A stretch of DNA of 55,945 nucleotides, from assembly GCA_017615055.1 (NCBI GenBank), contig JAGAAW010000075.1:1-55945 (forward strand), written 5' to 3'. Each line of letters opens with the position of its first letter. Position 1 is the first letter of the stretch. The stretch is from Fibrobacter sp. (lineage in GTDB: Bacteria; Fibrobacterota; Fibrobacteria; Fibrobacterales; Fibrobacteraceae). Under the pieces are notes generated by a model, which saw only the letters and a list, made by a program, of their open reading frames with translations, made no database searches and was not told the origin of the DNA. The translations under genes were made by a program, and so were the position numbers. Below are positions 40,633 to 48,857 of this stretch, in pieces.

Positions 40633-41795
40633 ATCTCCTCGTCCGTCAGGTAGCAAGCGGGGTCCTGTTCCCAGAAGTCGCCGGTCACGGCTTCGGCGCG
40701 AGTACGGAAGTTGCCGTTGCACAGGTTCAAGTAGGCACACTTGGGGCAGCGTCCCTTCAGGATTGGCTTACGGTTCTTGAGGCCCGCCATAATCGGGTTG
40801 CTCTCGTCGCTCCAGATTTCGCCGAAACTGCGCTCGCGCACGTTCCCGAGGGTAATGTACTGCGTGAACTGGTCGGGGTGAACGTTCCCGATGCTGTCGA
40901 TGTTGCCAAACGCCATGCCGCTGCGGTTGCCGCCGTTACGCTTGATGAGTTCCAGCACCTTCTCGGCACGAGCGGGATCTTCGCGCTTCATGCGCAGGTA
41001 CAGATAGACAGCGTCGGCGTGGTTGTCCACCGTCAAAATTTCCTTGTCGATGCCGCGCTTCTTGAAGTCGAGCGTGCGGTCGATAATCAAATCCATCGCC
41101 TTGCGGCTTTCTTCGTGGTTCAGGTCATTTGCAACCATCGCGGAACCGCGCCCGCTGTAAACCAAGTGGTAGAAGCACACGCGGTCGATATTCTCGCTTT
41201 CGAGCAGGTCGAAAATCGCATTCAGGTCCTGAACATTGTAGCGCGTAATCGTAAAGCGCAGGCCCACCTTCTGGCCGGTAGCCACGCAGTTGCGGATACC
41301 GCGGAGAGCAAGCCTGTAGGCCCCCTCCTTGCCGCGGAACTTGTCGTGCGTCGCCTCGCAACCATCCAGGCTAATGCCCACGTAACCCACGCCCATGTCC
41401 TTCAACTTCTTTGCAACGTCGGGCGTAATGCAGGTGCCGTTCGTACTGATGGTCGGGCGAATTCCCTTGCTCGCCGCATAGTTCGCAAGTTCAAAAAAAT
41501 CTGGGCGGAGTAATGGTTCTCCACCGCTAAAGAGGATTACCGGCACCTTGAAATCGGCAAGCTGGTCAATGAGGGCTATTCCCTCTTCGTGAGTCAACTC
41601 ATTCTGGTACTTGATGGCCTCGGAGCGGGCATAGCAGTGCACGCAGCTCAGGTTACAGGTCTTGGTGCAATTCCACACCACCACGGGGCCACGTCCCGGA
41701 GCCACGCCGTTCTTGCATTCATGGGCCTTAGGCTCGTAACGCAGCTGGTCGCCGTAGTTCGGCGTATCCATCAAAAGCTTGGTAATGCTTATCAT
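40623..41795 (-). CDS. ahbC: Radical SAM didecarboxysiroheme deacetylase (AhbC-like)
   Basis: A 390-residue radical SAM/SPASM enzyme. Cys-Thr-Lys-Thr-Cys-Asn-Leu-Ser-Cys-Val-His-Cys gives the CxxxCxxC cluster motif at about residues 47-54; Ser-Gly-Gly-Glu-Pro-Leu follows. The C-terminus has Gly-Asn-x-Arg-Glu-Arg-Ser-Phe and Cys-Pro-Lys-Cys...Cys-Asn-Gly-Asn. The N-terminal Met-Ile-Ser-Ile-Thr-Lys-Leu and Val-Val-Val-Trp-Asn are typical of AhbC, which removes two acetyl groups from didecarboxysiroheme to give Fe-coproporphyrin III. It is next to the fused decarboxylase. A TATATTT box lies six bases before ATG. Confidence 0.87.
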   Translation of the reverse strand: MISITKLLMDTPNYGDQLRYEPKAHECKNGVAPGRGPVVVWNCTKTCNLSCVHCYARSEAIKYQNELTHEEGIALIDQLADFKVPVILFSGGEPLLRPDFFELANYAASKGIRPTISTNGTCITPDVAKKLKDMGVGYVGISLDGCEATHDKFRGKEGAYRLALRGIRNCVATGQKVGLRFTITRYNVQDLNAIFDLLESENIDRVCFYHLVYSGRGSAMVANDLNHEESRKAMDLIIDRTLDFKKRGIDKEILTVDNHADAVYLYLRMKREDPARAEKVLELIKRNGGNRSGMAFGNIDSIGNVHPDQFTQYITLGNVRERSFGEIWSDESNPIMAGLKNRKPILKGRCPKCAYLNLCNGNFRTRAEAVTGDFWEQDPACYLTDEEING

Positions 41796-41801
41796 AGGTG
41801 C

Positions 41802-41808
41802 AAATATA
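41802..41808 (-). promoter_or_regulatory. TATATTT box 6 bases before ahbC
   Basis: TATATTTG on the minus strand; TATATTT ends six bases before ATG, with no ribosome binding site. Confidence 0.5.
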
Positions 41809-41827
41809 GAAATTGGAATATGAGACT

Positions 41828-41850
41828 AGGGAGGGCTTCCGGCCCTCCCT
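41828..41850. repeat. Perfect 9-bp hairpin between ahbC and the 41973 gene
   Basis: AGGGAGGGC (41828-41836) pairs with GCCCTCCCT (41842-41850) around TTCCG. No T-run follows on either strand, so it is not a simple terminator. Confidence 0.6.
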
Positions 41851-41868
41851 AAGACCCTCCCGACACTC

Positions 41869-41901
41869 GAAACAAGTTTCTTCGTGGGCGCCTTACGGCG
41901 C
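41869..41901 (+). repeat. 33-base hairpin element, copy 2
   Basis: Second copy of the element at 10692, with stem GCGCC/GGCGC (41888-41892 and 41897-41901). Like copy 1 it is followed at short distance on the plus strand by a terminator-like hairpin. Here no plus-strand gene precedes it. Confidence 0.6.
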
Positions 41902-41924
41902 AAAAAATACTAGGGAGAACGCAA

Positions 41925-41958
41925 TAAAAAAGCCCCCGCACGGAGCGGAGGCATTTTT
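41925..41958. terminator. Bidirectional terminator after the 41973 gene
   Basis: GCCCCCGC (41932-41939) pairs with GCGGAGGC (41945-41952) with one mismatch. A-runs before and T-runs after make it functional in both directions; it ends the minus-strand gene at 41973. Confidence 0.75.
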
Positions 41959-41972
41959 CAAAAAAAGTCAGA

Positions 41973-42275
41973 TTACTTTTCAGCAGCGAACTTCTTGGAA
42001 GCGGCCTTGACCTTCGGGTCATTCTGGGCTTCCTTGATCTTCTGCTTGATGCCGTCCTCGATAGACTTCTTGAGCTTGGCGGCGAGTGCGGGGAAACGTT
42101 CTTCCAGGGAATCACTGAAGACGGCCGGCTTCTTGGCAGAAGGAGCAGCACCCTTGCGCTTTGCGTTCATCGGGCGTTTCTTCTTGGCCGGGGCCTTCTT
42201 TTCTTGAGCTTTTTCGGTGGATTTCGTTTCCTGAGGCTTAACTTCTGTGGATTTGACTTCTTTTTCTTCTGCCAT
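41973..42275 (-). CDS. Small Lys/Ala-rich basic protein
   Basis: A 100-residue protein with an N-terminal half of Lys, Glu, Ala and Pro repeats (Lys-Lys-Ala-Pro-Ala-Lys-Lys-Lys) and a helical C-terminal half. It resembles histone H1-like nucleic-acid-binding proteins in composition only. AGAGG precedes the ATG. It stands alone between a bidirectional terminator and mnmG. Confidence 0.6.
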   Translation of the reverse strand: MAEEKEVKSTEVKPQETKSTEKAQEKKAPAKKKRPMNAKRKGAAPSAKKPAVFSDSLEERFPALAAKLKKSIEDGIKQKIKEAQNDPKVKAASKKFAAEK

Positions 42276-42383
42276 GGTATACCTCTTGGAAATATGTCTT
42301 AAGACAATTATGTTAATTTGACGCGCCCAAAGATAGCAAATTTCGGCAAATTTTGCAAGTGAGAGCCGTTCGGGCGCGGGGCT

Positions 42384-44288
42384 TTAGCGGTTCTCGAGCC
42401 AGTGCGCGAGGACGGTAATATCGGCAGGGCGCACACCGGGCACACGGCTCGCCTGCCCCAGCGTAAGCGGCTTGTGGGCATTCAGGCGCTGGCGGCTCTC
42501 GATACTGATGGCGGTAACCTGCATGTAGTCGAAGTTCTCGGGCAGGCGCACGGACTCCATCTTCTTCTGGTCGTCAATTTCTCGGGCCTGCCTGTCGAAG
42601 AAGCCCGCATAGATTTCCTCGGCATACATGAACCACTGGTCGCGGCGCGTGAGCGGCAGATCCGGGAGAGCAACCTTGAACAATTGCTCGGGGTCGATTC
42701 CCGGGCGGCGGAGCACGTTGATCCAGCGGGTGCGCTCGCTTGCAAGGGCCTGCCCGCCGGCTTCAAGAATGATGTTTGCCTGCTCGGGGAGCGCGGATTC
42801 CTCGGCGAGGCGCGTGCGGGCCGTTTCCACAAGGGAGCAGCGGCGCTTCCAGTCGGCGTAGTCGCTGTCCGAAATCATCCCGATCTCGTGTGCACGTTCC
42901 TTCAAGCGGGCTTCCGCATTGTCGCTCCGGAGGAAGAGCCTGTACTCCGCGCGGCTCGTGAACATCCTGTAAGGCTCGTCGAGCAGGATGTTCGTGAGGT
43001 CGTCCGCCATTACCCCCAGGTAACTGTCGGAACGACCTAAAATAAAGGGCCCTTCGCCCTTTATTTTCAGAGCCGCGTTGATGCCAGCCAGGAGTCCCTG
43101 GCCCGCAGCCTCTTCATAGCCGCTCGTACCGCAGACCTGGCCTGCAAAATACAGGCCCGGGACCTTCTTGCACTCGAACGTCGGGAACAACTGCGTGGCA
43201 TCTACCGAATCGTATTCCACCGCATAGCCAATCTGCAACACGCGGGCACGCGTGAGGCCCGGAATCGTGTGGATTGCCTGCAACTGGATATCTGCAGGGA
43301 GACTTGAACTGAACCCGTTAATGTACACGCGACCGATGTCCGCCTGTTCCGGTTCAAGGAACAGCTGGTGACCGTCACGATCGCCAAAGCGGTTAATCTT
43401 GTCCTCGATACTCGGGCAATAGCGCGGCCCCTTGCCGTGGATACGCCCGCTGAACATCGGGCTATCCTTGAACCCGCTCCGCAGAATGTCGTGCGTCTTG
43501 ATGTTCGTGCGCGTAATCCAGCAAACGCAGTCGTTACGTACAAACTTGTTTGCGGCATCACCCCAGAAATAGCCTGCATCACGGCCGGGAACTGTCTCGG
43601 CAAGGTGGCGGTCGCTCATGGGCCAGGCGACATCGTCGCCGTGCTGCACATCGCATTCGTTAAAATCAATGGTATCCGGGTCGAGTCGGCTCGGCGTACC
43701 CGTCTTGAGCCTGCGAAGCGCAATGCCGTTAAACGCAAGGCATTCCGAAAGTTTGTCGGCGCTCGGTTCGCCCACTCGCCCACCGATGCTCGTCTCGAGC
43801 CCGGTAAACATCTTGGAGGCAAGGAAGGTACCACTCGTAATAACGAGTGCGCGGGTCACGTAGCGGTCGCCGTTCAAGAGCGTAAGTTCCAGGCGACCGT
43901 CGGACATGCGTTCGAACGCAGCGAGTTCCCCCTGGATAACGGAAAGCCCTGGTAGGTTCGTAATGACCTCTCGGGCAATCTCGCTATAATACTTCATGTC
44001 GCACTGGGCGCGCGGGCCCCACACGGCGGGCCCCTTGCTCATGTTGAGCATGCGAAACTGGATCCCCGCCTTGTCGGTCAGGAGCCCCATCAGGCCGCCG
44101 AGTGCATCGATGTCGCGCACAATCTGGCCTTTCGCCACCCCGCCTACGGCCGGGTTACAGCTCATGCGTCCGATGGCGTTTATATCCATCGTGAGCATGG
44201 CGGTCTTTACACCAAGCTTCCAGGCGGCATGCGTCGCCTCGATGCCGGCATGGCCGCCACCGACAACTACGACATCAAATTCTTGCAT
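42384..44288 (-). CDS. mnmG: tRNA 5-carboxymethylaminomethyluridine synthase subunit
   Basis: A 634-residue FAD protein that with MnmE modifies the wobble uridine of several tRNAs. The FAD-binding Val-Val-Gly-Gly-Gly-His-Ala-Gly-Ile-Glu-Ala at about residues 7-17 and the late Gly-Thr-Ser-Gly-Tyr-Glu-Glu-Ala-Ala-Gly-Gln-Gly block are diagnostic. Length is normal. A palindromic repeat lies between it and the upstream lipoprotein gene. mnmE is not in the window. Confidence 0.97.
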   Translation of the reverse strand: MQEFDVVVVGGGHAGIEATHAAWKLGVKTAMLTMDINAIGRMSCNPAVGGVAKGQIVRDIDALGGLMGLLTDKAGIQFRMLNMSKGPAVWGPRAQCDMKYYSEIAREVITNLPGLSVIQGELAAFERMSDGRLELTLLNGDRYVTRALVITSGTFLASKMFTGLETSIGGRVGEPSADKLSECLAFNGIALRRLKTGTPSRLDPDTIDFNECDVQHGDDVAWPMSDRHLAETVPGRDAGYFWGDAANKFVRNDCVCWITRTNIKTHDILRSGFKDSPMFSGRIHGKGPRYCPSIEDKINRFGDRDGHQLFLEPEQADIGRVYINGFSSSLPADIQLQAIHTIPGLTRARVLQIGYAVEYDSVDATQLFPTFECKKVPGLYFAGQVCGTSGYEEAAGQGLLAGINAALKIKGEGPFILGRSDSYLGVMADDLTNILLDEPYRMFTSRAEYRLFLRSDNAEARLKERAHEIGMISDSDYADWKRRCSLVETARTRLAEESALPEQANIILEAGGQALASERTRWINVLRRPGIDPEQLFKVALPDLPLTRRDQWFMYAEEIYAGFFDRQAREIDDQKKMESVRLPENFDYMQVTAISIESRQRLNAHKPLTLGQASRVPGVRPADITVLAHWLENR

Positions 44289-44308
44289 TATAGACGGAAC
44301 GCAATGAG

Positions 44309-44352
44309 ATCCTTCGACTACGAGGCTTTGCCTCTCCGCTCAGGATGACACG
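44309..44352. repeat. ATCC...AGGAT palindromic repeat upstream of mnmG
   Basis: A full copy with central stem GAGGC (44323-44327) and GCCTC (44331-44335) around TTT, framed by GATCCTTCGACTAC and CTCAGGATGACAC. Confidence 0.8.
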
Positions 44353-44357
44353 GTGTG

Positions 44358-45671
44358 TTACTTCTTGGCAGCCGGAGCAGTAGCAGCAGCGGGCTTGAGC
44401 GTGTCAACCACTGCGGGCTTCGGCGGTTCGATATTCCACACAACGGGCTTGCCATCCAAGAGGGCGGCAATTTCCTGCTTGAGGGTTTCCTTCTCGCTCT
44501 CGAAGGCAACGTATTCCTTGTACGATGCATCCGGGTTCACGAGGTAGACCTTCGGGACGTAACCGTCGCTGTAGAGTTCGCCGAACTGACGGGCTTCATC
44601 CCACACGATATTGATTGTATCGTCAAACTTTGCGTTGTCGGCAAACTTGCGGATGCCGCTCTTGTTGTTTCCACCGCTAGCAACGGCCACCGTGGTCAGG
44701 CCCTTCGGGGCAAATATCTTGGCAATTTCGAGAATCTGCGGTGCAGCATGGGCGCAGTGGCCACAGGTTGCAGAGAAGTAGAAAATCATGAGGGGCTTGC
44801 CAGCCCAGGTCTCGAGGTTTTCGGCCTTGTTCGTGATGCCGGTAACCTTCACCTTGTAGTTCATCTTGGCTGGCATGCCGTTCACGAGCGTATCGCCACG
44901 GAGTTCCTTCACAGCCTCCTTGAGCTTAGCTTCTTCTTCCTGAGCCTTCTTCATGGCCTCTTCACGGAGGACCTTCATCTTCTCGTTGTAACGTTCGCCA
45001 ACAGCCTTGAGGGAGTCATCCGGCAGAGCGTTCGTGAGCGTCGTATCGCGAACCTTGGCAGCAGCATCGCGGATACCGAGCACAAAGTAGTTCGCGTCGA
45101 ATTCGGTCTGGAACTGGTTGCCAATTGCGCTGAACTGGTTCTGGAACTGCACACCGATAAAGTAAGAAAGCTTCTGGTTCTTGGTCGGGGTTTCACCAAT
45201 CGTCACCGGAGCCTTCTTCGGAGCCGGAGCGGGAACCACCGGAAGGGCCTTCATCGCGGAATCCATGTAGGCACGGAACTTCGCCTGTTCGCCGTTGAAG
45301 GACGCATTCGTCGCGCTATCCGGGCGGATGGACTCCATACGGGTACGGGCAATGGCATTGTAGTCAAAACTCACCTGCCTCAAGGTATCAATAGGAATCT
45401 GCAGCTTAAAGTTCGTGTCCTTTTCGGCCTTGGTGGCATCGAAAACGCCCTGCACAACCACGTCCTCGTCGAGTTCCTCACCCATCTGGAGCGGGAGCAT
45501 CTTGAAATTTTGCATACCGAACTGCACACCCAACATGTAGGCGAACTTCTGGTCATCCGTAGAGGTTCCAGTCACCTTGGCTTCGGCTTTCTGAGCATCA
45601 TTTTTCTGTAAATCACAGGCGGCCATCATCATGGAGACACAGGCCAGGCCCAACAGGACTCTAGATTTCAT
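44358..45671 (-). CDS. Lipoprotein with two FKBP N-terminal-like domains and a TlpA-like thioredoxin domain
   Basis: A 437-residue lipoprotein (lipobox Met-Ala-Ala-Cys, Cys 19). Residues about 38-110 and 165-235 look like two copies of the helical dimerisation domain of FKBP/Mip isomerases (Ser-Tyr-Phe-Ile-Gly-Val-Gln-Phe and similar), but no FKBP catalytic domain follows. A Lys/Glu-rich helix connects to a TlpA/ResA-type thioredoxin domain with Ala-Thr-Cys-Gly-His-Cys (Cys 303 and 306) and the cis-Pro region (Tyr-Val-Pro-Lys-Val). An Ala/Pro tail ends it. AAGGAG precedes the ATG. It is probably a periplasmic thiol-disulfide protein; the architecture is uncommon. Confidence 0.8.
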   Translation of the reverse strand: MKSRVLLGLACVSMMMAACDLQKNDAQKAEAKVTGTSTDDQKFAYMLGVQFGMQNFKMLPLQMGEELDEDVVVQGVFDATKAEKDTNFKLQIPIDTLRQVSFDYNAIARTRMESIRPDSATNASFNGEQAKFRAYMDSAMKALPVVPAPAPKKAPVTIGETPTKNQKLSYFIGVQFQNQFSAIGNQFQTEFDANYFVLGIRDAAAKVRDTTLTNALPDDSLKAVGERYNEKMKVLREEAMKKAQEEEAKLKEAVKELRGDTLVNGMPAKMNYKVKVTGITNKAENLETWAGKPLMIFYFSATCGHCAHAAPQILEIAKIFAPKGLTTVAVASGGNNKSGIRKFADNAKFDDTINIVWDEARQFGELYSDGYVPKVYLVNPDASYKEYVAFESEKETLKQEIAALLDGKPVVWNIEPPKPAVVDTLKPAAATAPAAKK

Positions 45672-45789
45672 TTTTCAACTCCTTGAACCATAGGTTCAAA
45701 ATTTTACGCATAAAAGATACAAAAAACAGGGAGTCCAGGGCAGGAATTTACACACATTTAGCCACCCGGAAAGGCGTTTTTGAGCGAAT

Positions 45790-46740
45790 TTAGCGGAGCA
45801 AGTTCTTCATTTCGGGCGGGAAATTCTCGCTTGCAAACGTGCGCGGGGTATCCCAGTACGGGAGCAGGAGTTCTACCTTGTACGCATAGAGCATGTGGCT
45901 ATGGGCGCCGAGCACGCTGAAATCTTCTTCCGTAAGCGCCCCGCCCGCCATCTTCTCATAGTAGAGGCCGTCAAAGGCATAAAGGCGGTCCCCCACAATC
46001 GGGAACCCGAGGCTTGCGAGGTGTGCACGTATCTGGTGCTTGCGGCCAGTCAGGAGTTCGCACTCGAGCGCGGTGAAGGTTTCACCGCCATGCTCGATCA
46101 CCTTTACCTTCCGGAAAATCGTGGAGCAGGGCTTGCCATCCTCGAAGGGGTACATCTTGAGCCGGATTCTGCTTGCGGGGTCCTCGCGGAGGGGCGTATC
46201 GCAGCGGTATTCCTCGTGCGGGAACACGCCACGCACCACCGCCATGTAGAACTTACGGAGCAATATGCGGTCAAGGTTCTTCTGGAAGCGCGCCGCGGAT
46301 TCTGCATACTTCGCAAAGAGCATAAGCCCGCCCGTATCACGGTCCAGGCGATGCATCGGGGTCGCAGTCTCGTAATCCATCTCGCGCCGCACCACGGAAA
46401 CAAACGTGTTGTAGAAAATGCGTGCCGTATGGTGAACCGGGATACCCGCAGGTTTTGCAACCAGCATGAACTCCTCGTCCTCGAATACGGTATCGAAATC
46501 CGTCGGAACCTCGGGCTCCTCGTAGTTCTCCACGTGGTAAACGACCTTGTCGCCCTTGCGTGCAATGGTCGTGCAGTCGGCCACGTTCCCGTTTACGGTA
46601 ACGAGCCCACGTTCAAGATTACGCATCCAGTCTTCGCGGCTGTGGTAGGTAAAGCGGTAGCAGAGGCTATCGAGCAACAGCATGCGGTCGTGTTCGGGCC
46701 GCACGATGCTTTCAAAGTACATGTCGCTCGGGGCACGCAC
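45790..46740 (-). CDS. RluA-family pseudouridine synthase
   Basis: A 316-residue enzyme. An S4-like RNA-binding part (about residues 20-75, with Gly-Leu-Val-Thr-Val-Asn-Gly) precedes the catalytic domain with His-Arg-Leu-Asp-Arg-Asp-Thr-Gly-Gly; Asp 133 is the predicted catalytic residue. The target (rRNA or tRNA uridine) cannot be told. The GTG start at 46740 follows AAGG read from the end of the upstream gene; an ATG at 46722 is an alternative without a ribosome binding site. It is the last gene of a five-gene minus-strand run. Confidence 0.88.
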   Translation of the reverse strand: MRAPSDMYFESIVRPEHDRMLLLDSLCYRFTYHSREDWMRNLERGLVTVNGNVADCTTIARKGDKVVYHVENYEEPEVPTDFDTVFEDEEFMLVAKPAGIPVHHTARIFYNTFVSVVRREMDYETATPMHRLDRDTGGLMLFAKYAESAARFQKNLDRILLRKFYMAVVRGVFPHEEYRCDTPLREDPASRIRLKMYPFEDGKPCSTIFRKVKVIEHGGETFTALECELLTGRKHQIRAHLASLGFPIVGDRLYAFDGLYYEKMAGGALTEEDFSVLGAHSHMLYAYKVELLLPYWDTPRTFASENFPPEMKNLLR

Positions 46741-46746
46741 GAAACG

Positions 46747-48198
46747 TTACCTTAAGGAATCGCGGGCATAGCCCTTCGATGCGGGTTCACCCTCGAACAC
46801 CTCGAACTTCTGCGAACCGATAACGGCACCGTTCTTGTAGGCGGTTTCCACGTTGTAGCGTCCGGGAGGGATGTTCTTTTTCTTGGTGTAGCTGCGGTAA
46901 CCCGACTGGCGACCGCCCACAATCCTCATCCTGCCGGTAGATACTTTATCTGTAAGCTTGTACTTGCCCGTAGTCGGGTCCATATAGTACCAGCGGTACT
47001 CGAGTTCCGCCTGCAATTCGGCAGGGGCGTACACCGACGAGAGGAAATACACCTCGGAACTGTCCGTGCGGTGAACGGAGGGCAGCTTGATGCCGACCAT
47101 CTGCAGGAACGTCGGGTTATCCACGTCGCAGGAATAGTTGCTGCGGTCAAAGTGCTGGCACACCATCTGCTGCTTGAGCACGAGCGGGACCGGCGGCACC
47201 CAGTTCATGATATAGGCGACAATCAGGAGCGAACTGATAATTGCAGGGGCTATGAGCACGCGCTTCTTGTGGTGCGAGAGCCTCTGGATACCCACACAAA
47301 TCAGGAAAGATACCACCGTACTCAACAGGAACCAGATAAAGCCAATCCTGTGAACCACGTGCGGAATGGTAAAGTTCATGAACATCGTGCCCAACAGGCA
47401 GAAGAACGCGAGGCTAACGCCGAAACTTTCGTACTTCTTCTTCAGGAATTCGTTCCCCACCAAGAGGACCGCAAGGACAATCACGAGCAACAACGATGCG
47501 AGCGAACCGCTACTCTTGAAGTAGCACACCACGAGCGCGCTGAACATGCCGCCGAAAAGGAACTGAAGCATCCACGAGAAACGGTCCTTCCACACGTCGC
47601 TCCACTCGCGGTCGAGGAAGCGGTGTTCCACCACAATCGCATTCTTCGGGACAGCGGTAGACTCGTAACCAATCTTGTCGGCAAACTTCTTCGCCTCGGC
47701 AGACGAGGTATCCGCAGCGTTCTTGAGTTTCGCCGCCGAAACATCGGCCACGTTCTTGATTTTCGAAGCCACCACAGTCGTCGCAGGCTTCGCGATATTC
47801 GCCATCTTCCCCGCTACCGCCGAGAGTTTCGCATTCGTCGGGGACGGAGCCTTCGCCGTCTGCACAGTCTCTTGCTTTACCGTCGCGGGCTTTGCTGCGG
47901 GTGCGACAGCCTGCGGAGCAGCAGGTTTCGCCGGAGCGTTACCACCCGTAGAGGCCTTCGCCGCCATAATACGCTCGCGGGTCCAGCCCTCCGGATGTTC
48001 CAAATGTGCAGAAAGCAGAATCACGAGGATAAGCGCACCCGTATAGTATGCCAGCAGGAACAACAGGTCGGTGTTGTCGATTTGGCGCCCGAGCGTTATG
48101 GAATCCCAGCCGAAACCGCCCAGGAACGCAATCGCCGGGAAGAACTTTTCCACCTTCTGTACAAACGGCTTCTGCCTCAGATTATCTACAAGCTTCAT
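46747..48198 (-). CDS. Membrane protein with C-terminal DUF2914 domain
   Basis: A 483-residue inner-membrane protein. A short N-terminal part with a membrane segment is followed by an Ala/Pro/Lys-rich linker (about 95-180), then a block of six to seven membrane helices (about 215-345). The C-terminal soluble part (about 370-475) has Trp-Tyr-Tyr-Met-Asp, Gly-Tyr-Arg-Ser-Tyr-Thr and Pro-Pro-Gly-Arg-Tyr-Asn-Val-Glu, the DUF2914 pattern. Function is unknown. It sits between nadD and the pseudouridine synthase. Confidence 0.75.
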   Translation of the reverse strand: MKLVDNLRQKPFVQKVEKFFPAIAFLGGFGWDSITLGRQIDNTDLLFLLAYYTGALILVILLSAHLEHPEGWTRERIMAAKASTGGNAPAKPAAPQAVAPAAKPATVKQETVQTAKAPSPTNAKLSAVAGKMANIAKPATTVVASKIKNVADVSAAKLKNAADTSSAEAKKFADKIGYESTAVPKNAIVVEHRFLDREWSDVWKDRFSWMLQFLFGGMFSALVVCYFKSSGSLASLLLVIVLAVLLVGNEFLKKKYESFGVSLAFFCLLGTMFMNFTIPHVVHRIGFIWFLLSTVVSFLICVGIQRLSHHKKRVLIAPAIISSLLIVAYIMNWVPPVPLVLKQQMVCQHFDRSNYSCDVDNPTFLQMVGIKLPSVHRTDSSEVYFLSSVYAPAELQAELEYRWYYMDPTTGKYKLTDKVSTGRMRIVGGRQSGYRSYTKKKNIPPGRYNVETAYKNGAVIGSQKFEVFEGEPASKGYARDSLR

Positions 48199-48213
48199 TT
48201 AACCTACCCCAAA

Positions 48214-48843
48214 TTATTCGCTATACAAATCGTTTTCCAGAATGTATTCGTACACCGCAGGAGCAAGGCCCGCAGGCTTTACGCCCCTGTTGTAGAGCAA
48301 CTCCCTGCGTATCGCCGTACTCGAGAACTTGCCCACAAAGCCTTGTTCCTCCCCAAGCCAGAACAGCGGGGCATATCCCTTTGCGAGGTGTTCCTCGATA
48401 TTAGGCTGCGGGTAGCCGTTACGGGCAAAGACAATCAGCCCGAAGTCGCGCAACAGCAGGTGGCCATTGTACTCCGTGCCATAAAAATGCAAGGGGTCGC
48501 GCCAGTGCGGGATATTCCCATAGCTGTCCGCACCTACAAGCAGGCGAAAATTCACATCAGGGTACTTTTCTGCAAGCCCCTTCAGGAACACGTACGACCC
48601 ACGAAAATCTCCCTGCCGGATTTCCTCGTCCGAAAGCGCAAAACGCGGCTCATCGGAGGTTACCATTTCCAGCATCGCGAAGCGGTCTTCCGGGGAGGCG
48701 TTGAGGGTCTTGTCCCACCTATCCGGACTCGGCACGAACCACACCTCGTCGCAGAGGTTGTTCCTTAGGCAAAGCCTCGCCACCGTAACATGGTCCATGT
48801 GAACCGGGTCAAACGCACCACCCATAATGGCAACATTCTTCAT
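48214..48843 (-). CDS. nadD: Nicotinate-nucleotide adenylyltransferase
   Basis: A 209-residue nucleotidyltransferase that makes deamido-NAD from nicotinate mononucleotide and ATP. Gly-Gly-Ala-Phe-Asp-Pro-Val-His at residues 8-15 is the nucleotide-binding motif, and Ser-Ser-Thr-Ala-Ile-Arg near the C-terminus is the second signature. Length is normal. It lies between a small outer-membrane protein gene and the DUF2914 gene with 14-15 base gaps. Confidence 0.92.
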   Translation of the reverse strand: MKNVAIMGGAFDPVHMDHVTVARLCLRNNLCDEVWFVPSPDRWDKTLNASPEDRFAMLEMVTSDEPRFALSDEEIRQGDFRGSYVFLKGLAEKYPDVNFRLLVGADSYGNIPHWRDPLHFYGTEYNGHLLLRDFGLIVFARNGYPQPNIEEHLAKGYAPLFWLGEEQGFVGKFSSTAIRRELLYNRGVKPAGLAPAVYEYILENDLYSE

Positions 48844-48857
48844 CGCAGAACCCAGCC

